A DNA stretch of 64,000 nt from Nocardia sp. NBC_01327 (GTDB lineage Bacteria > Actinomycetota > Actinomycetes > Mycobacteriales > Mycobacteriaceae), in contig NZ_CP108383.1 of assembly GCF_035958815.1 (NCBI RefSeq), forward strand, positions 8,866,001-8,930,000, written 5' to 3'. Every line of letters begins with the position of its first letter. Within the stretch, counting starts at the first letter, position 1. This document shows positions 43,371 to 52,812 of the stretch, one piece after another. The notes under the pieces are model-generated. The model made no database searches and was not told where the DNA came from. It saw nothing but the letters and a program-made list of their open reading frames with translations. A program made the position numbers and the translations under genes.

Positions 43371-44960
43371 TCAGGTAGTCGACGGGGCAGGCTGGGCGAA
43401 CAGGGTGGGCAGGAGGTCTGTCAGCGCGGGCGGCGCAGCAGCCGCGAGCATCGGTGCGGCAGCGGCGATCTGCGACGATGCGGCTGCTACGAGGTCGGTG
43501 GGCAGAGCTGCTGCGAGGTCCGCGGGTAGTGCTCCGGCGAGTGCGGGCGGAATGCCGGCTGCGGTGAGTTGCTCACGCGCGCCGGCTGTTTGCGCTGTCT
43601 CGGTCACTTGCGCCGGGGCGGATTCCACGGTGTCCGCGATCGGCTTCCTTGCTACGTCGCCCTGCAGGCGCAGGGTGTTGTAGGCGTTGACGCCGGAGAT
43701 GATGCCGACCGGGACGCCGATGGCGAGGCTGCCGATGGTGCCGCCCATGCTGCCGAGAATGGCTGCGCCGGTGAGGCAACCGCCCGCGAAGCCGGTGGCG
43801 GTGCCGGCCAGGGCCGCGGAGAAGGTGCCCGCGGTGCCCGCGCCGATACCGCCGGCGAGGCAGCCGATGGCGAGGCCGGTCGCGCCGCCGAGGACCGCGC
43901 CCAGGGCGACGGCCAGGCCGAATTGCGTTCCCACGGCGCTGTAGGCGTCGTTGATGTCCTTCTGCCGCTGCACGGGATCGGTCTGCGGCTTCGGACCGGG
44001 CGCGGGAGCGGCCTGATCGGGCTGACCCGACGGGTCGTCGACGAATCCGGTGATCGGCACGCTGCCGGGAGCCTTACACGTCGGATCGGGCAGATCCGCC
44101 GTGCGCAACGGCTTTCCGGCCGCCGCGGCCTGCAGGGCATCCGCACGCGAAGGCAGGTGTGAGATGGGCACCGTGCCGAGCGGGCAGGGCACGGCGGCAT
44201 TGGGCCACAGGGCCATCGGCGAGCCGAGGGTCAGCGTATTGCCCATCACGTACCGGCCCTGGGCATCCAGCGCCTGAAAGTTGTTGAGCAGCTGCAACTG
44301 TCGCTCACCGCCGGGCCCCGGCTGGGTGGGGTCGGCTCCGGTCCCGGGCGCCTGCACGATGAGCGAGCCGATCGGCGTGGTCAGATAGGCCGACATATCG
44401 GTGAGATCGCCGGTGTAGACGACACCCTGCATGACTCCGACCGTCACCCGCGATATGCCCTCACGGACCGCCTGCTCATGCGGTGTCAGATCCGCCGTAT
44501 TCCCCGGAAGCGGCGGCGGGATCTCGCGGCCGAAGGGCACATGGTGCAGCGTGCTGCGGTCCTCGCCGAGGATGAGATTCCCGGAGTGGTCGCGCAATTG
44601 GTAGTGGTTGTTGCCGATGATGCTCACCGCGACGTCCGGCCCGTAGATGGTGGACAGCCGCCTATAGGCATTGCTGCGCAGGTAGACATCCCCCGCCAGA
44701 TCCATATCGTTCTCCCCGCACAGCGGATCGCGCGGCGGGATCGGACCCAGCGGATCGTCGACGTCCGGCAGCGGCGGGCAGCTGAGCAGCAGCTGATCCG
44801 AGCCCGGCGCATCCGAATGCGTGGCGGCCGGCTGCCCGTCCTGCGCGTCCAGCTCGAGCGGCGCGGCATGCGCGGAGACTGCGGTGACCACCGCGGTGAG
44901 CGCGGTCAAAGCCGCGGTCAGGGTGACGGAGACGACTCTCAACGGAACCTCGCAATCCAT
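43371..44960 (-). CDS. Exported protein of unknown function with a glycine-rich hydrophobic domain
   Basis: A 529-residue protein with a signal sequence (VVSVTLTAALTALTAVVTAV, cleavage near AHAAP). The mature part has a polar region with YGPDVAVSIIGNNHYQLRDH and TVGVMQGVVYTGDLTDMSAY, then a Gly/Ala-rich hydrophobic stretch of about 80 residues (LAVALGAVLGGATGLAIGCL, AGTATGFAGGCLTGAAILGS) like a glycine-zipper membrane segment, and an Ala/Pro-rich end. Two paired cysteines lie in the glycine-rich part. I recognise no enzyme motif. It starts at an ATG and is divergent from the ABC exporter. A porin-like or membrane-inserting role is possible but unproved. Confidence 0.72.
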   Translation of the reverse strand: MDCEVPLRVVSVTLTAALTALTAVVTAVSAHAAPLELDAQDGQPAATHSDAPGSDQLLLSCPPLPDVDDPLGPIPPRDPLCGENDMDLAGDVYLRSNAYRRLSTIYGPDVAVSIIGNNHYQLRDHSGNLILGEDRSTLHHVPFGREIPPPLPGNTADLTPHEQAVREGISRVTVGVMQGVVYTGDLTDMSAYLTTPIGSLIVQAPGTGADPTQPGPGGERQLQLLNNFQALDAQGRYVMGNTLTLGSPMALWPNAAVPCPLGTVPISHLPSRADALQAAAAGKPLRTADLPDPTCKAPGSVPITGFVDDPSGQPDQAAPAPGPKPQTDPVQRQKDINDAYSAVGTQFGLAVALGAVLGGATGLAIGCLAGGIGAGTAGTFSAALAGTATGFAGGCLTGAAILGSMGGTIGSLAIGVPVGIISGVNAYNTLRLQGDVARKPIADTVESAPAQVTETAQTAGAREQLTAAGIPPALAGALPADLAAALPTDLVAAASSQIAAAAPMLAAAAPPALTDLLPTLFAQPAPSTT

Positions 44961-45066
44961 GACGCGCGGAACGTACCGGGGCGAACTGGCGAGAGAGCAA
45001 AAGAGCTGGACGACAGGCTAACAAGCCCCGGCGCGATTCCCGGGGAGCCCGACGCCGACCGTCGTG

Positions 45067-45115
45067 GCATGGGCGGCCCGCCTTGCGCGCCCATGCAAGA
45101 GCGATGCATGGGGCG
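45067..45115. promoter_or_regulatory. Inverted repeat upstream of the drr-like operon
   Basis: GCATGGGCG (45067-45075) is the exact complement of CGCCCATGC (45088-45096), and a third half, GCATGGGGCG, follows at 45106-45115, 30 bases before the ABC ATPase start. The arrangement could bind a regulator of the exporter. No nearby regulator gene is obvious. Confidence 0.4.
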
Positions 45116-45144
45116 TGTAAGACCCGGTCTGCAGAGTGTGGGTC

Positions 45145-46155
45145 ATGACTTCTTACACACCTGCTGAGGCACTCGCCATCGAGGCGGAGGGGCTGGTCAA
45201 GGTCTTCGGGGAGCAGCGGGCTGTCGACGGCGTGAGCCTGGCGGTTCCGCGGGGCGCGGTGTACGGCGTGCTCGGCCCCAACGGAGCCGGTAAGACCACC
45301 ACCATCCGCATGCTCGCCACCCTGATGAAGCCCGACGCCGGCAGCGCCCGCATCTTCGGCCGCGACGTCCTGACCGAACCCAATGCGGTCCGCAAACTGG
45401 TCGGCGTGACCGGACAGTACGCGTCCGTCGACGAAAAGCTCACCGCCACAGAGAATCTGGTGATCTTCTCGCGCCTGCTCGGCCTGTCCAAGGCCGACGC
45501 CCGGCGCAAGTCGGCCGAGCTCCTGGAGGAGTTCGGGCTGGAGGAGGCCGCGAACAAGGCCCTGGAGAATTTCTCCGGCGGTATGCGGCGCCGGCTCGAT
45601 CTGGCCGCCAGCCTGATCGCGGCCCCACCGCTGCTGTTCCTGGACGAGCCGACCACCGGTCTGGACCCGCGCACCCGCGCCCAGATGTGGGAGACCATCC
45701 GCCGCCTGGTCCGCGAGGGCTCGACGGTGCTGCTCACCACCCAGTACCTGGACGAGGCCGATCAGCTGGCCGACCGGATCGCGGTCATCGACCGCGGCAG
45801 GGTCATCGCCGACGGCACCTCCGATGAACTGAAGGGCTCGGTCGGCCTGTCCGCACTGCAGCTCACCCTGGGCGACCGCGACCGTATCGAAGAGGCCCGC
45901 ACCGTGGTCTCGGAGTACCTCTCCCGCGCCGCGGGCAAGCCGGTCGAGGCCGCCATCAGCCCCGAGGCGGGCCGCATCACGGCTCCGCTGCCCGATCCCA
46001 GCGTCACCACCGACATTCTGATCCGCTTGCGCGAGCACGACATTCGCGTCGAAGAGATCAATGTCAGCAAGCCCAGCCTGGACGAGGTGTTCTTCGCACT
46101 CACCGGCCACGGCGCCGAAGACGAGACCAACGATTCCGAAAAGAGCGCGGCATGA
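45145..46155 (+). CDS. ABC exporter ATPase, DrrA type
   Basis: A 336-residue ATPase of the daunorubicin-resistance type. Walker A is GPNGAGKT (44-51), the signature is NFSGGMRRRLDLAASL, Walker B is LLFLDEPTTGLDPRTRAQMW and the DrrA C-terminal domain is present (VEEINVSKPSLDEVFFALTG). It overlaps the permease gene by 4 bases. Such pairs export lipids or drugs; in actinobacteria related pairs move complex lipids. The ATG at 45145 gives the family start; a GTG at 45136 is possible. Confidence 0.93.
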   Translation: MTSYTPAEALAIEAEGLVKVFGEQRAVDGVSLAVPRGAVYGVLGPNGAGKTTTIRMLATLMKPDAGSARIFGRDVLTEPNAVRKLVGVTGQYASVDEKLTATENLVIFSRLLGLSKADARRKSAELLEEFGLEEAANKALENFSGGMRRRLDLAASLIAAPPLLFLDEPTTGLDPRTRAQMWETIRRLVREGSTVLLTTQYLDEADQLADRIAVIDRGRVIADGTSDELKGSVGLSALQLTLGDRDRIEEARTVVSEYLSRAAGKPVEAAISPEAGRITAPLPDPSVTTDILIRLREHDIRVEEINVSKPSLDEVFFALTGHGAEDETNDSEKSAA

Positions 46156-46994
46156 CCACCACCATCCCGGCTCCGGCGCGGCGGCACGCGGCGGTAGCCC
46201 CGGCCCCCATACCGGATGTCAGCAATCACATCAGCCTCAAGCAGACCGCGGCGAATTCGCTCACCATGGCGTACCGCGGCCTCCTCAAGATCAAGCACAA
46301 TCCGGAGCAGCTGTTCGACGTCACCGTTCAGCCGATCCTGTTCACCGCGCTGTTCGCCTATATCTTCGGCGGTTCCATCGGCGGCAGCGTCTCGGCCTAC
46401 CTGCCCATCCTGATCCCCGGCATCCTGGTGCAGACCGTGGTGCTGAGCTCGGTCACCACCGGCACCCAGTTGCGCGAGGATATGGACAAGGGCGTCTTCG
46501 ACCGCTTCAAATCCCTTCCCATCGCCCGTATTTCGGCGCTGGCCGGAGCGCTGCTCGCCGATATGGTGCGGTACGGCCTGGCCTCGGTACTGACCGTCGT
46601 GGTCGGCATCTGCATCGGTTACCGCCCCGACGGCGGTCTGGCCGGTGTGCTGGGCGCCATGCTGGTGGTCGTGTTCTGCTCCTTCGCGGTCAGCTGGGTC
46701 TGGGCGCTGGTCGGTGTGACCGGTAAGAGCGCCGCCGCCGTGCAGGGCATCTCCATGATGATCATGTTCCCGCTGACCTTCATGTCCGGCGCGTTCTCCC
46801 CCGTCGAGAAGATGCCGGGCTGGCTGCAGGGCATCGACAAGGCGAACCCGGTCTACTACATGGTCAGTGCGGCACGTGACCTGATGAACGGCACCGGCGT
46901 CACCGCCAATCTGGGCTGGTCGCTCATCGGCGCCGTCGTCATGATCGCCATCTTCGCCCCGCTCACACTGCGCGCGTACATGCGCCACGCCTGA
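46152..46994 (+). CDS. ABC exporter permease, DrrB type
   Basis: A 280-residue ABC-2 permease with six helices. It has the DrrB pattern SLTMAYRGLLKIKHNPEQLF and the ABC-2 signature region around FPLTFMSGAFSPVEKMPGWL. It is coupled to the ATPase by ATGA overlap. The pair forms a complete exporter of unknown substrate. Confidence 0.93.
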   Translation: MTTTIPAPARRHAAVAPAPIPDVSNHISLKQTAANSLTMAYRGLLKIKHNPEQLFDVTVQPILFTALFAYIFGGSIGGSVSAYLPILIPGILVQTVVLSSVTTGTQLREDMDKGVFDRFKSLPIARISALAGALLADMVRYGLASVLTVVVGICIGYRPDGGLAGVLGAMLVVVFCSFAVSWVWALVGVTGKSAAAVQGISMMIMFPLTFMSGAFSPVEKMPGWLQGIDKANPVYYMVSAARDLMNGTGVTANLGWSLIGAVVMIAIFAPLTLRAYMRHA

Positions 46995-47009
46995 GTCGAA
47001 TATCCGCGC

Positions 47010-47039
47010 AATGCCCGTCCACCCTGGTGGGCGGGCATT
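47010..47039 (+). terminator. Terminator after the ABC exporter genes
   Basis: AATGCCCG pairs with CGGGCATT, with CCACC and GGTGG extending the stem and a one-base bulge. It is 15 bases after the permease stop. A T-run is short. Confidence 0.65.
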
Positions 47040-47064
47040 CCGCATGGGAGGAAGTCGGCCTGTT

Positions 47065-47481
47065 ATGGTCGGGGCAGTGAATTCCCACCGCGCCCCGCAC
47101 AGCCGAAAGCCTTTTCGGCTGTCCTGCGCTGTACTGCTGGCGGGTCTTTTCGCAATAGCCGGGATGGTCGCCGCGGTAGCGGAATGGGGTTCGGCGCAAC
47201 AGGTCTCATATGCCGCGGCATCGGTGCAGGCGGATAAGCCGCCGGTGCAGACCGCCGCGGACAATACGGTTCCCGTCTGCGGTAAACACGACAGTCCGAG
47301 CTCGGACCCGATGGGACAGCTCGCCGCACCACCCCGCTCCGCCGGAGATCAGCTGGTCCCAGCCGGTCTCGGGACGATTCCGCAATTCTCTGCCACACAG
47401 TGGCTTTCGTTCGACATTCGGCCGCGAGCGCCCGCCCTGCCGGTGGCAGCTCCTCATCTGACGACTGTGCTGATCATTTAG
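47065..47481 (+). CDS. Membrane-anchored or secreted protein of unknown function
   Basis: A 138-residue protein with one N-terminal hydrophobic segment (LSCAVLLAGLFAIAGMVAAV, about 19-38) and a proline- and serine-rich outer part that contains one cysteine (NTVPVCGKHDSP). No family is recognised. It precedes a DsbA-like gene by 72 bases on the same strand, so it may be exported with, or oxidised by, that system. The start is uncertain: ATG at 47065 or GTG at 47077. Confidence 0.55.
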   Translation: MVGAVNSHRAPHSRKPFRLSCAVLLAGLFAIAGMVAAVAEWGSAQQVSYAAASVQADKPPVQTAADNTVPVCGKHDSPSSDPMGQLAAPPRSAGDQLVPAGLGTIPQFSATQWLSFDIRPRAPALPVAAPHLTTVLII

Positions 47482-47553
47482 GACATTCGGCGTACAGCCA
47501 TGTCCTGAAGCACTTTTCCGTCGACCCGGACCTTGCCGTCCAGGAGTATTCGC

Positions 47554-48300
47554 ATGCCCAAAAACAGCCGAAATAGCGCCAGAAATAACAGTAGGAAGTT
47601 CTTGGCCGGACTCGCCGCTACCGCCGCGGTGGGCTTGCTTGCCATTGCCGCTTTCCACATGATCAGCGGCGGCAAGAAATCCGATACGACAGCGGCACAG
47701 AATGCCCAGGTCAATCCGCTCTATGCCGAACTCGCCAAGCTGGCTCGGCGGGATGCGCAGGATCCGCTCGCCCTGGGCCGTACCGACGCACCGGTGGTGC
47801 TGATCGAGTACTCCGACTTCCAGTGCTCGTTCTGCCGCACCTTCGGGCGCACCATCGAACCCCAGCTCATCTCGAAGTACGTCGAGAAGGGCGTACTGCG
47901 GATCGAATGGCGCAACTTCCCGATCTTCGGCCAGGAATCGGAGAACGCGGCCCGCGCCGCCTGGGCCGCCGCGCAGCAGGGCCGGTTCTGGGAATTCCAC
48001 AACACCTTGCAGGCCAAGGCCCCTGAGAAGAAGAACACCGGCGCACTGACCCCGGATCACCTGGCCGAGCTGGCGCAGGAGGCGGGCGTCGCGAATATCG
48101 CGAAGTTCCGTGCCGACCAGGAATCCCCCGCCGCCGCCACCGCCGTGCGCCAGGATGCCGGTGAGGCGTACTCGCTCGGCGCGTCCTCGACGCCGACCTT
48201 CCTGATCAACGGCCGCCCGATTCTCGGCGCACAGCCGATCGAGCAGTTCGAGGCGGTCATCGAGGCGGCTCGTGCCGCTGCCCCGGAGCATGCGGAATGA
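47554..48300 (+). CDS. DsbA-family thiol oxidoreductase, membrane-anchored
   Basis: A 248-residue extracytoplasmic thioredoxin-fold protein. A membrane anchor is at about 17-35, the active site is Cys91-Ser-Phe-Cys94 (YSDFQCSFCRTFGRT), and the cis-proline loop is ASSTPTFLINGRP. It has the DsbA helical insertion. It makes or reshuffles disulphides outside the membrane. The ATG at 47554 has AGGAG 7 bases upstream. It overlaps the CcdA-type gene by 4 bases, so the two are expected to work together. Confidence 0.93.
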   Translation: MPKNSRNSARNNSRKFLAGLAATAAVGLLAIAAFHMISGGKKSDTTAAQNAQVNPLYAELAKLARRDAQDPLALGRTDAPVVLIEYSDFQCSFCRTFGRTIEPQLISKYVEKGVLRIEWRNFPIFGQESENAARAAWAAAQQGRFWEFHNTLQAKAPEKKNTGALTPDHLAELAQEAGVANIAKFRADQESPAAATAVRQDAGEAYSLGASSTPTFLINGRPILGAQPIEQFEAVIEAARAAAPEHAE

Positions 48301-49193
48301 GCGGCACCGTAGGCTTTTTCGCGGCTTTCCTGGGCGGTCTGCTGGCGCTGGTGAGTCCGTGCAGCGCGCTGCTGCTGCCCAGTTTCTTCGCGTACTCGTT
48401 CGATTCGCAGGGCCGACTGCTGGCCCGCACCACGGCGTTCTATCTCGGCCTGGCCACCACCTTGGTACCGCTGGGCATTGCGGGATCCTTTGCGGGACGG
48501 CTGTTCTCGGAGCACAGGGATCTGCTCATCACCGTCGGCGGCACTGTCATCATCGCCCTCGGAATACTCCAGATCCTCGGCCGCGGTTTCTCTTTCGGCT
48601 TCGCGCAGCGCGCCGCCGCCCGGCAGGGACGACCGGAGAAATCCGGCGCCGTCTACCTGCTCGGCCTGGTCTACGGCCTGGCAGGGTTCTGCGCCGGGCC
48701 GATTCTCGGCTCCATCCTCGCGGTCGCCGCGGTCGGCGGCTCCCCCCTCCAGGGTGGTCTGCTGCTGGCGGTCTACGCACTAGGCATGGCGGCGCCACTG
48801 TTCGTACTGGCCTCGGTATGGGACAGATTCGACCTGAGTCAGCGAAAGTGGTTGCGCGGCAGCTCCTTCAGTGTCGGCAAGCTGGAACTGCACACCACCT
48901 CGCTGATATCCGGCCTGTTCTTCATCCTGCTCGGCGCGCTGTTCCTGCTCTTCGACGGCGCCTCGGCGCTGCCGGGACTGCTGGGCGCGGACACCGAATT
49001 CCACTTGGAGACAATGGTTCAGCGATTCGGTGCGGCCGTATCGGATACGACGGTGCTGTTGGTTCTGGGCGCGGCGGGCCTGGCGATGCTGGCATGGCGA
49101 CTACTGCGTACCGGCGGCGACGAACAGGAAGCCGCGCAGGCACCGACCGTATTACGTTCGGACTCAGCTCTTTCCGGCGATCCGGCCGAGTAG
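48297..49193 (+). CDS. CcdA/DsbD-type thiol electron transporter
   Basis: A 298-residue membrane protein of the CcdA family that passes electrons from cytoplasmic thioredoxin across the membrane. The two key cysteines are Cys22 (LVSPCSALLLPSF) and Cys132 (GLAGFCAGPILGS) in related helix motifs. About seven helices are seen, with a polar C-terminal tail. It is coupled to the DsbA-like gene by ATGA overlap and may keep that protein reduced. The last 30 bases overlap the convergent regulator gene. Confidence 0.92.
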   Translation: MSGTVGFFAAFLGGLLALVSPCSALLLPSFFAYSFDSQGRLLARTTAFYLGLATTLVPLGIAGSFAGRLFSEHRDLLITVGGTVIIALGILQILGRGFSFGFAQRAAARQGRPEKSGAVYLLGLVYGLAGFCAGPILGSILAVAAVGGSPLQGGLLLAVYALGMAAPLFVLASVWDRFDLSQRKWLRGSSFSVGKLELHTTSLISGLFFILLGALFLLFDGASALPGLLGADTEFHLETMVQRFGAAVSDTTVLLVLGAAGLAMLAWRLLRTGGDEQEAAQAPTVLRSDSALSGDPAE

Positions 49194-52100
49194 GAGCAGG
49201 ATCCGCGCCGCCGCCGAACGCCGATTGATGGATGCGGCGGCGGACCGCGCCGCCGCGAGGCGGTCGGCCCCGATCGACTCGCGGTGCAGGTCCACATGGC
49301 GCTGCCAGTACATGGACGGATAGTCCTGGCGGGCAAACACTCTCGGAGCCAGCATCAGCAATTCCAGCGCGGTCTCCACCTCGGCGCCGGTGGCGATCAG
49401 ATAGCTGCCCACCGCGTTCGCGACCGCGCCGATTTGCGGTAGATCCCAGAAACTCCCCAGCCGGGTGTGCGCGAGTTCGGCCAGCTGAGCGAATACCTCG
49501 TGCACCTCGCCCGGGCGGCCCCACAGCACATGGGCGTCCACCACGGCTGCCGCCGTCATGACATCGCCGGGTCCCGGTGCGGAGGCCCCGCTCGGCCACG
49601 CCAGAATCGCGAGCGTCTGGCGGAAGCGGCGGAGTCCGGTGTCGATATCTCCCTCGGCCAGTTCGACTTCGGCCAGCGCGGCCGATACATTGGCGCGCCG
49701 GTGGTTGGGCGAGGAAAGAATCTGTTCGGCGGTGGGGTCGATGCCGGCGACGGCCAGCAGGGGATCCAATTCGCGGCGCGCCTGGTCGACCTTTCCGGCG
49801 CCCACCAGCGAGCATGCGAGCAGACTCCGGATCTCCACGGACTCGTCGTACGCCCGCAATCGGACGAGCAGCTCGGCGGCCCGCCGGTAGTAGTCGACCG
49901 ATTCGCCGTAGCGCGCGGACTGCCCGTACATGCCACCGAGGTGCTGGCACACCATGGACAAACCCCACAGGTCCTCGGAAATGCCGGAAGCCAAGGCCTG
50001 CACCGCATCCCGGATGGAGCCGTACACATCGCCGGTGTTCTCGCGCAGGTTCGCCCGCGCCAGCAGCGCGGCGACCCTGGTCCGCGGATCCTCGGAGCGG
50101 GTGCCCTCGTCGAGCATGCGGGCCAACTGCCAGGTGTTGGACGGAACGGCCACGATTTCGCCGAGAAAGCGGAACACCGCGGTCAGCGATCCGGTGCGCA
50201 ACATCCGCCGAATCCGGGTGCGCACCCGCGCCCCGTCACGCGATCCGGTGCCCACGAACATCACGTGCAGGCCGAGCATGAGCTGACCGAACATCTGCAG
50301 ATCGGCTTCGGTCGAGGTCAGCGGCCCCTGCCGCAGCGGCGTCGCCAGAATGCGCGGAGACCAGCTCACCAATTCCAGATGTGCGCCACGCATGACCCAC
50401 AGCATGGCCATCACCGGATAGACCGCGTGCACGGTGGGGAGATCCCGCCGGTCGATCGCATAGCGCAGCACCGCGACCAGATTGTCGAGCTCGGCGGCGA
50501 CACCCAGCACCAGCGACACCTGATCGGCATCACCGTAACGGCACGCCACGCCGAGCGTGAATTCCCTTGCCCAGCTGCTCATCCGGTCCATGACCAGATC
50601 GGCTTCCCCGGCCGCCACGAGCTGTTCCTCGCCGAATTCCCGGACGGTTTCCAGCATTCGGTAGCGAGTCACGTCGTATTCGGCGTCGTCGGACTCCAGC
50701 ACGGTGAGTAGGGACTGGCCCACCAGACCGTCGATGGCCGCTGCGGCATCGACGATTTCGGGACCCGAGATCACACTCTCGGCGGCCGACAGCGTGAACC
50801 CGTCCGGGAACCGGCACAGTCGGCGCAGCGCCGTGCGCTGCTCCCCGTCCAGCAGGTTCCAGCTCCACTCGATGACCGCGTGCAGGGTGCGATGCCGCTG
50901 CGGGGAACTGCGATCTCCGCTGCGCAGCAGGGTGAATCGGTGATCGAGCCGCGATTCGATCTCCTCGACGCTCATGGTCCTGGTCCGCGCGGCGGCGAGC
51001 TCGATGGCCAGGGGCAAGCCGTCCAGCATGGTGCACAGTCGTGCCACCACGTCGGGATCCAGCCGCACCGTGGGCCGCACCGCTCGCGCCCGCGCCATGA
51101 ACAGATCGGTGGCCGGGGAACCGTGTGCGTCGATCAGCAACGGCGGCAAGGGATATACGGTCTCGGCCGTGATCTCCAGGGGCGCCCGGCTGGTGGTGAG
51201 CACGGTCAGCTGGTCGCTGGCCCCGACGAAATCGGCCACCAGCTCCGCGACCGCATCGATCAGATGTTCACAATTGTCGAGAATGAGCAGTATCGGCCGC
51301 GCACTCAGCGCCTCCCGCAGCCGCTGCCGCAGATCCCGGTTCCGCACTGTCCGAAGCACATTGCTGTCCCGGCTGAATTCACCGACGCCGAGCGTCGCCG
51401 CAATGGTCGCCTCGATCTCCAGCCGCGTCTCCGCATCCCCCTCCGCATCGGCCCGCAGCGAGGCCAATTCGATCAGCGCGACGGTCCGCTCGTGCGCCAC
51501 CCGCGCACCCAGCTCGTTCGCCACCCGGGTCTTCCCGGTCCCTCCCGGCCCGAGCACGGTGGTAACCCGTGAACTGCGCAACAACCGTTCCAGCGCATCG
51601 ATATCCGCCTCCCGCCCCAGCAGCGGATTCGGCGCCGCCCGCAACCCGATCGCCGACCCGGCCGGCTCGTACTCCGCCCCGACCGCATGCTGCGCCGCCG
51701 AAACCATGCGCAATGCCTGCGCCGAACCCCCTCTGCCACCGGATCCACCGGCACCCGAAACAGCTTGCCCCGCACCGAATTCGGACCACGGATGTCCGGA
51801 TTCCCCATCCTCGAACTGCGCGGAACTCGCATCCGAACGACCCTGTCCCGGAGGGTGATTCGGTCCGGCGGTGGCGTTCGGCGCCGCGGTGCGAGCGCCG
51901 GGCAGCGGTTCACCGCGCAGCAGTGCGGTATTGAGTGCGACGAGCACGGGCCCCGGATCGGCGCCGAGCTGGTCCACCAGCCGGGTGCGCAGTGAGGCGA
52001 AGACGTCCAGTGCCTCGTTGGTGCGTCCGGCGGCGGCGAGCAGTCGCATGAGGGTCGCGTGGGCGGGTTCGTCGAAGGGTTCCGCGGCCGCCGCGCCGCG

Positions 52101-52733
52101 AGCCAGTTCCAGTGCACCCGGAAGATCGCCGACCGCTTCGCGAACAGACAGTTCGAGCACGTCCAACGACTGACGGCGGGCGGCCGCCAGACCGGCGAGC
52201 TCATCGGCGACCGGGCCGGAGGGCAGGTCGGCGGCCGGATCGCCGCGCCAGAGGGTGCGGGCGGCGGCGATCAGGGCCAGACAGCGGGGGCCGTCGCCGG
52301 CGGTATGTGCTTGGCGCGCCTGGGTTTCCAGGTGCTGGGCCAGCGTCAGATCGACCTGATCGGGGGCCAGGACCAGTCGGTATCCGGCGGGACCGATCTC
52401 CAGCGCGCCCTCGGGCAGTGCGGAGCGCAGCCGGGAGACCTGGGTGTGCAGGGCATTCATCGGGGCGCGCGGGGGGTCCTCGCCCCAGACATCCTCGATG
52501 AGCGCCTGCGCGCTGCGGCTGCGTCCGGGGTGAGTCGCCAGGGCGGCCACGAGCAGCCGGGCACGTGCGCCGGGTACCGGTGCGAGCGCGCTGGGCGCGC
52601 TACCGGGCGCCACGGCCCGGGCACCATCGCGCCGCAGCGCGACCTCGCCCAGCAGGGCTACCAGAACCGTGTCGCCTGCGGATACCAGCCGGGTGGTCCC
52701 GGCACTGCTAGAACTGCCTGTTTGCGAAAACAT
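49164..52733 (-). CDS. SARP/AfsR-type transcriptional regulator with ATPase and TPR domains
   Basis: An 1189-residue regulator. The N-terminal part (about 20-115) is an OmpR-like DNA-binding domain of the SARP type, followed by the bacterial transcriptional activation (BTAD) domain to about 270. A disordered linker (280-365) leads to an AAA/NB-ARC ATPase with Walker A GPGGTGKT (395-402) and ILLILDNCEHLIDAVAELVA as the Walker B part. The second half is helical with TPR-like repeats. Such proteins switch on secondary metabolite or stress gene sets. No biosynthetic cluster lies next to it, so its targets are unknown. Its end overlaps ccdA tail-to-tail by 30 bases. Confidence 0.93.
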   Translation of the reverse strand: MFSQTGSSSSAGTTRLVSAGDTVLVALLGEVALRRDGARAVAPGSAPSALAPVPGARARLLVAALATHPGRSRSAQALIEDVWGEDPPRAPMNALHTQVSRLRSALPEGALEIGPAGYRLVLAPDQVDLTLAQHLETQARQAHTAGDGPRCLALIAAARTLWRGDPAADLPSGPVADELAGLAAARRQSLDVLELSVREAVGDLPGALELARGAAAAEPFDEPAHATLMRLLAAAGRTNEALDVFASLRTRLVDQLGADPGPVLVALNTALLRGEPLPGARTAAPNATAGPNHPPGQGRSDASSAQFEDGESGHPWSEFGAGQAVSGAGGSGGRGGSAQALRMVSAAQHAVGAEYEPAGSAIGLRAAPNPLLGREADIDALERLLRSSRVTTVLGPGGTGKTRVANELGARVAHERTVALIELASLRADAEGDAETRLEIEATIAATLGVGEFSRDSNVLRTVRNRDLRQRLREALSARPILLILDNCEHLIDAVAELVADFVGASDQLTVLTTSRAPLEITAETVYPLPPLLIDAHGSPATDLFMARARAVRPTVRLDPDVVARLCTMLDGLPLAIELAAARTRTMSVEEIESRLDHRFTLLRSGDRSSPQRHRTLHAVIEWSWNLLDGEQRTALRRLCRFPDGFTLSAAESVISGPEIVDAAAAIDGLVGQSLLTVLESDDAEYDVTRYRMLETVREFGEEQLVAAGEADLVMDRMSSWAREFTLGVACRYGDADQVSLVLGVAAELDNLVAVLRYAIDRRDLPTVHAVYPVMAMLWVMRGAHLELVSWSPRILATPLRQGPLTSTEADLQMFGQLMLGLHVMFVGTGSRDGARVRTRIRRMLRTGSLTAVFRFLGEIVAVPSNTWQLARMLDEGTRSEDPRTRVAALLARANLRENTGDVYGSIRDAVQALASGISEDLWGLSMVCQHLGGMYGQSARYGESVDYYRRAAELLVRLRAYDESVEIRSLLACSLVGAGKVDQARRELDPLLAVAGIDPTAEQILSSPNHRRANVSAALAEVELAEGDIDTGLRRFRQTLAILAWPSGASAPGPGDVMTAAAVVDAHVLWGRPGEVHEVFAQLAELAHTRLGSFWDLPQIGAVANAVGSYLIATGAEVETALELLMLAPRVFARQDYPSMYWQRHVDLHRESIGADRLAAARSAAASINRRSAAARILLLLGRIAGKS

Positions 52734-52812
52734 TCCTCGTCAATCCTAGGTGAGCGACACCGGGGGTGCCGGATTCGCCGGATCCGTCGGTGCGGTCGCC
52801 TACGCTCGGCCC

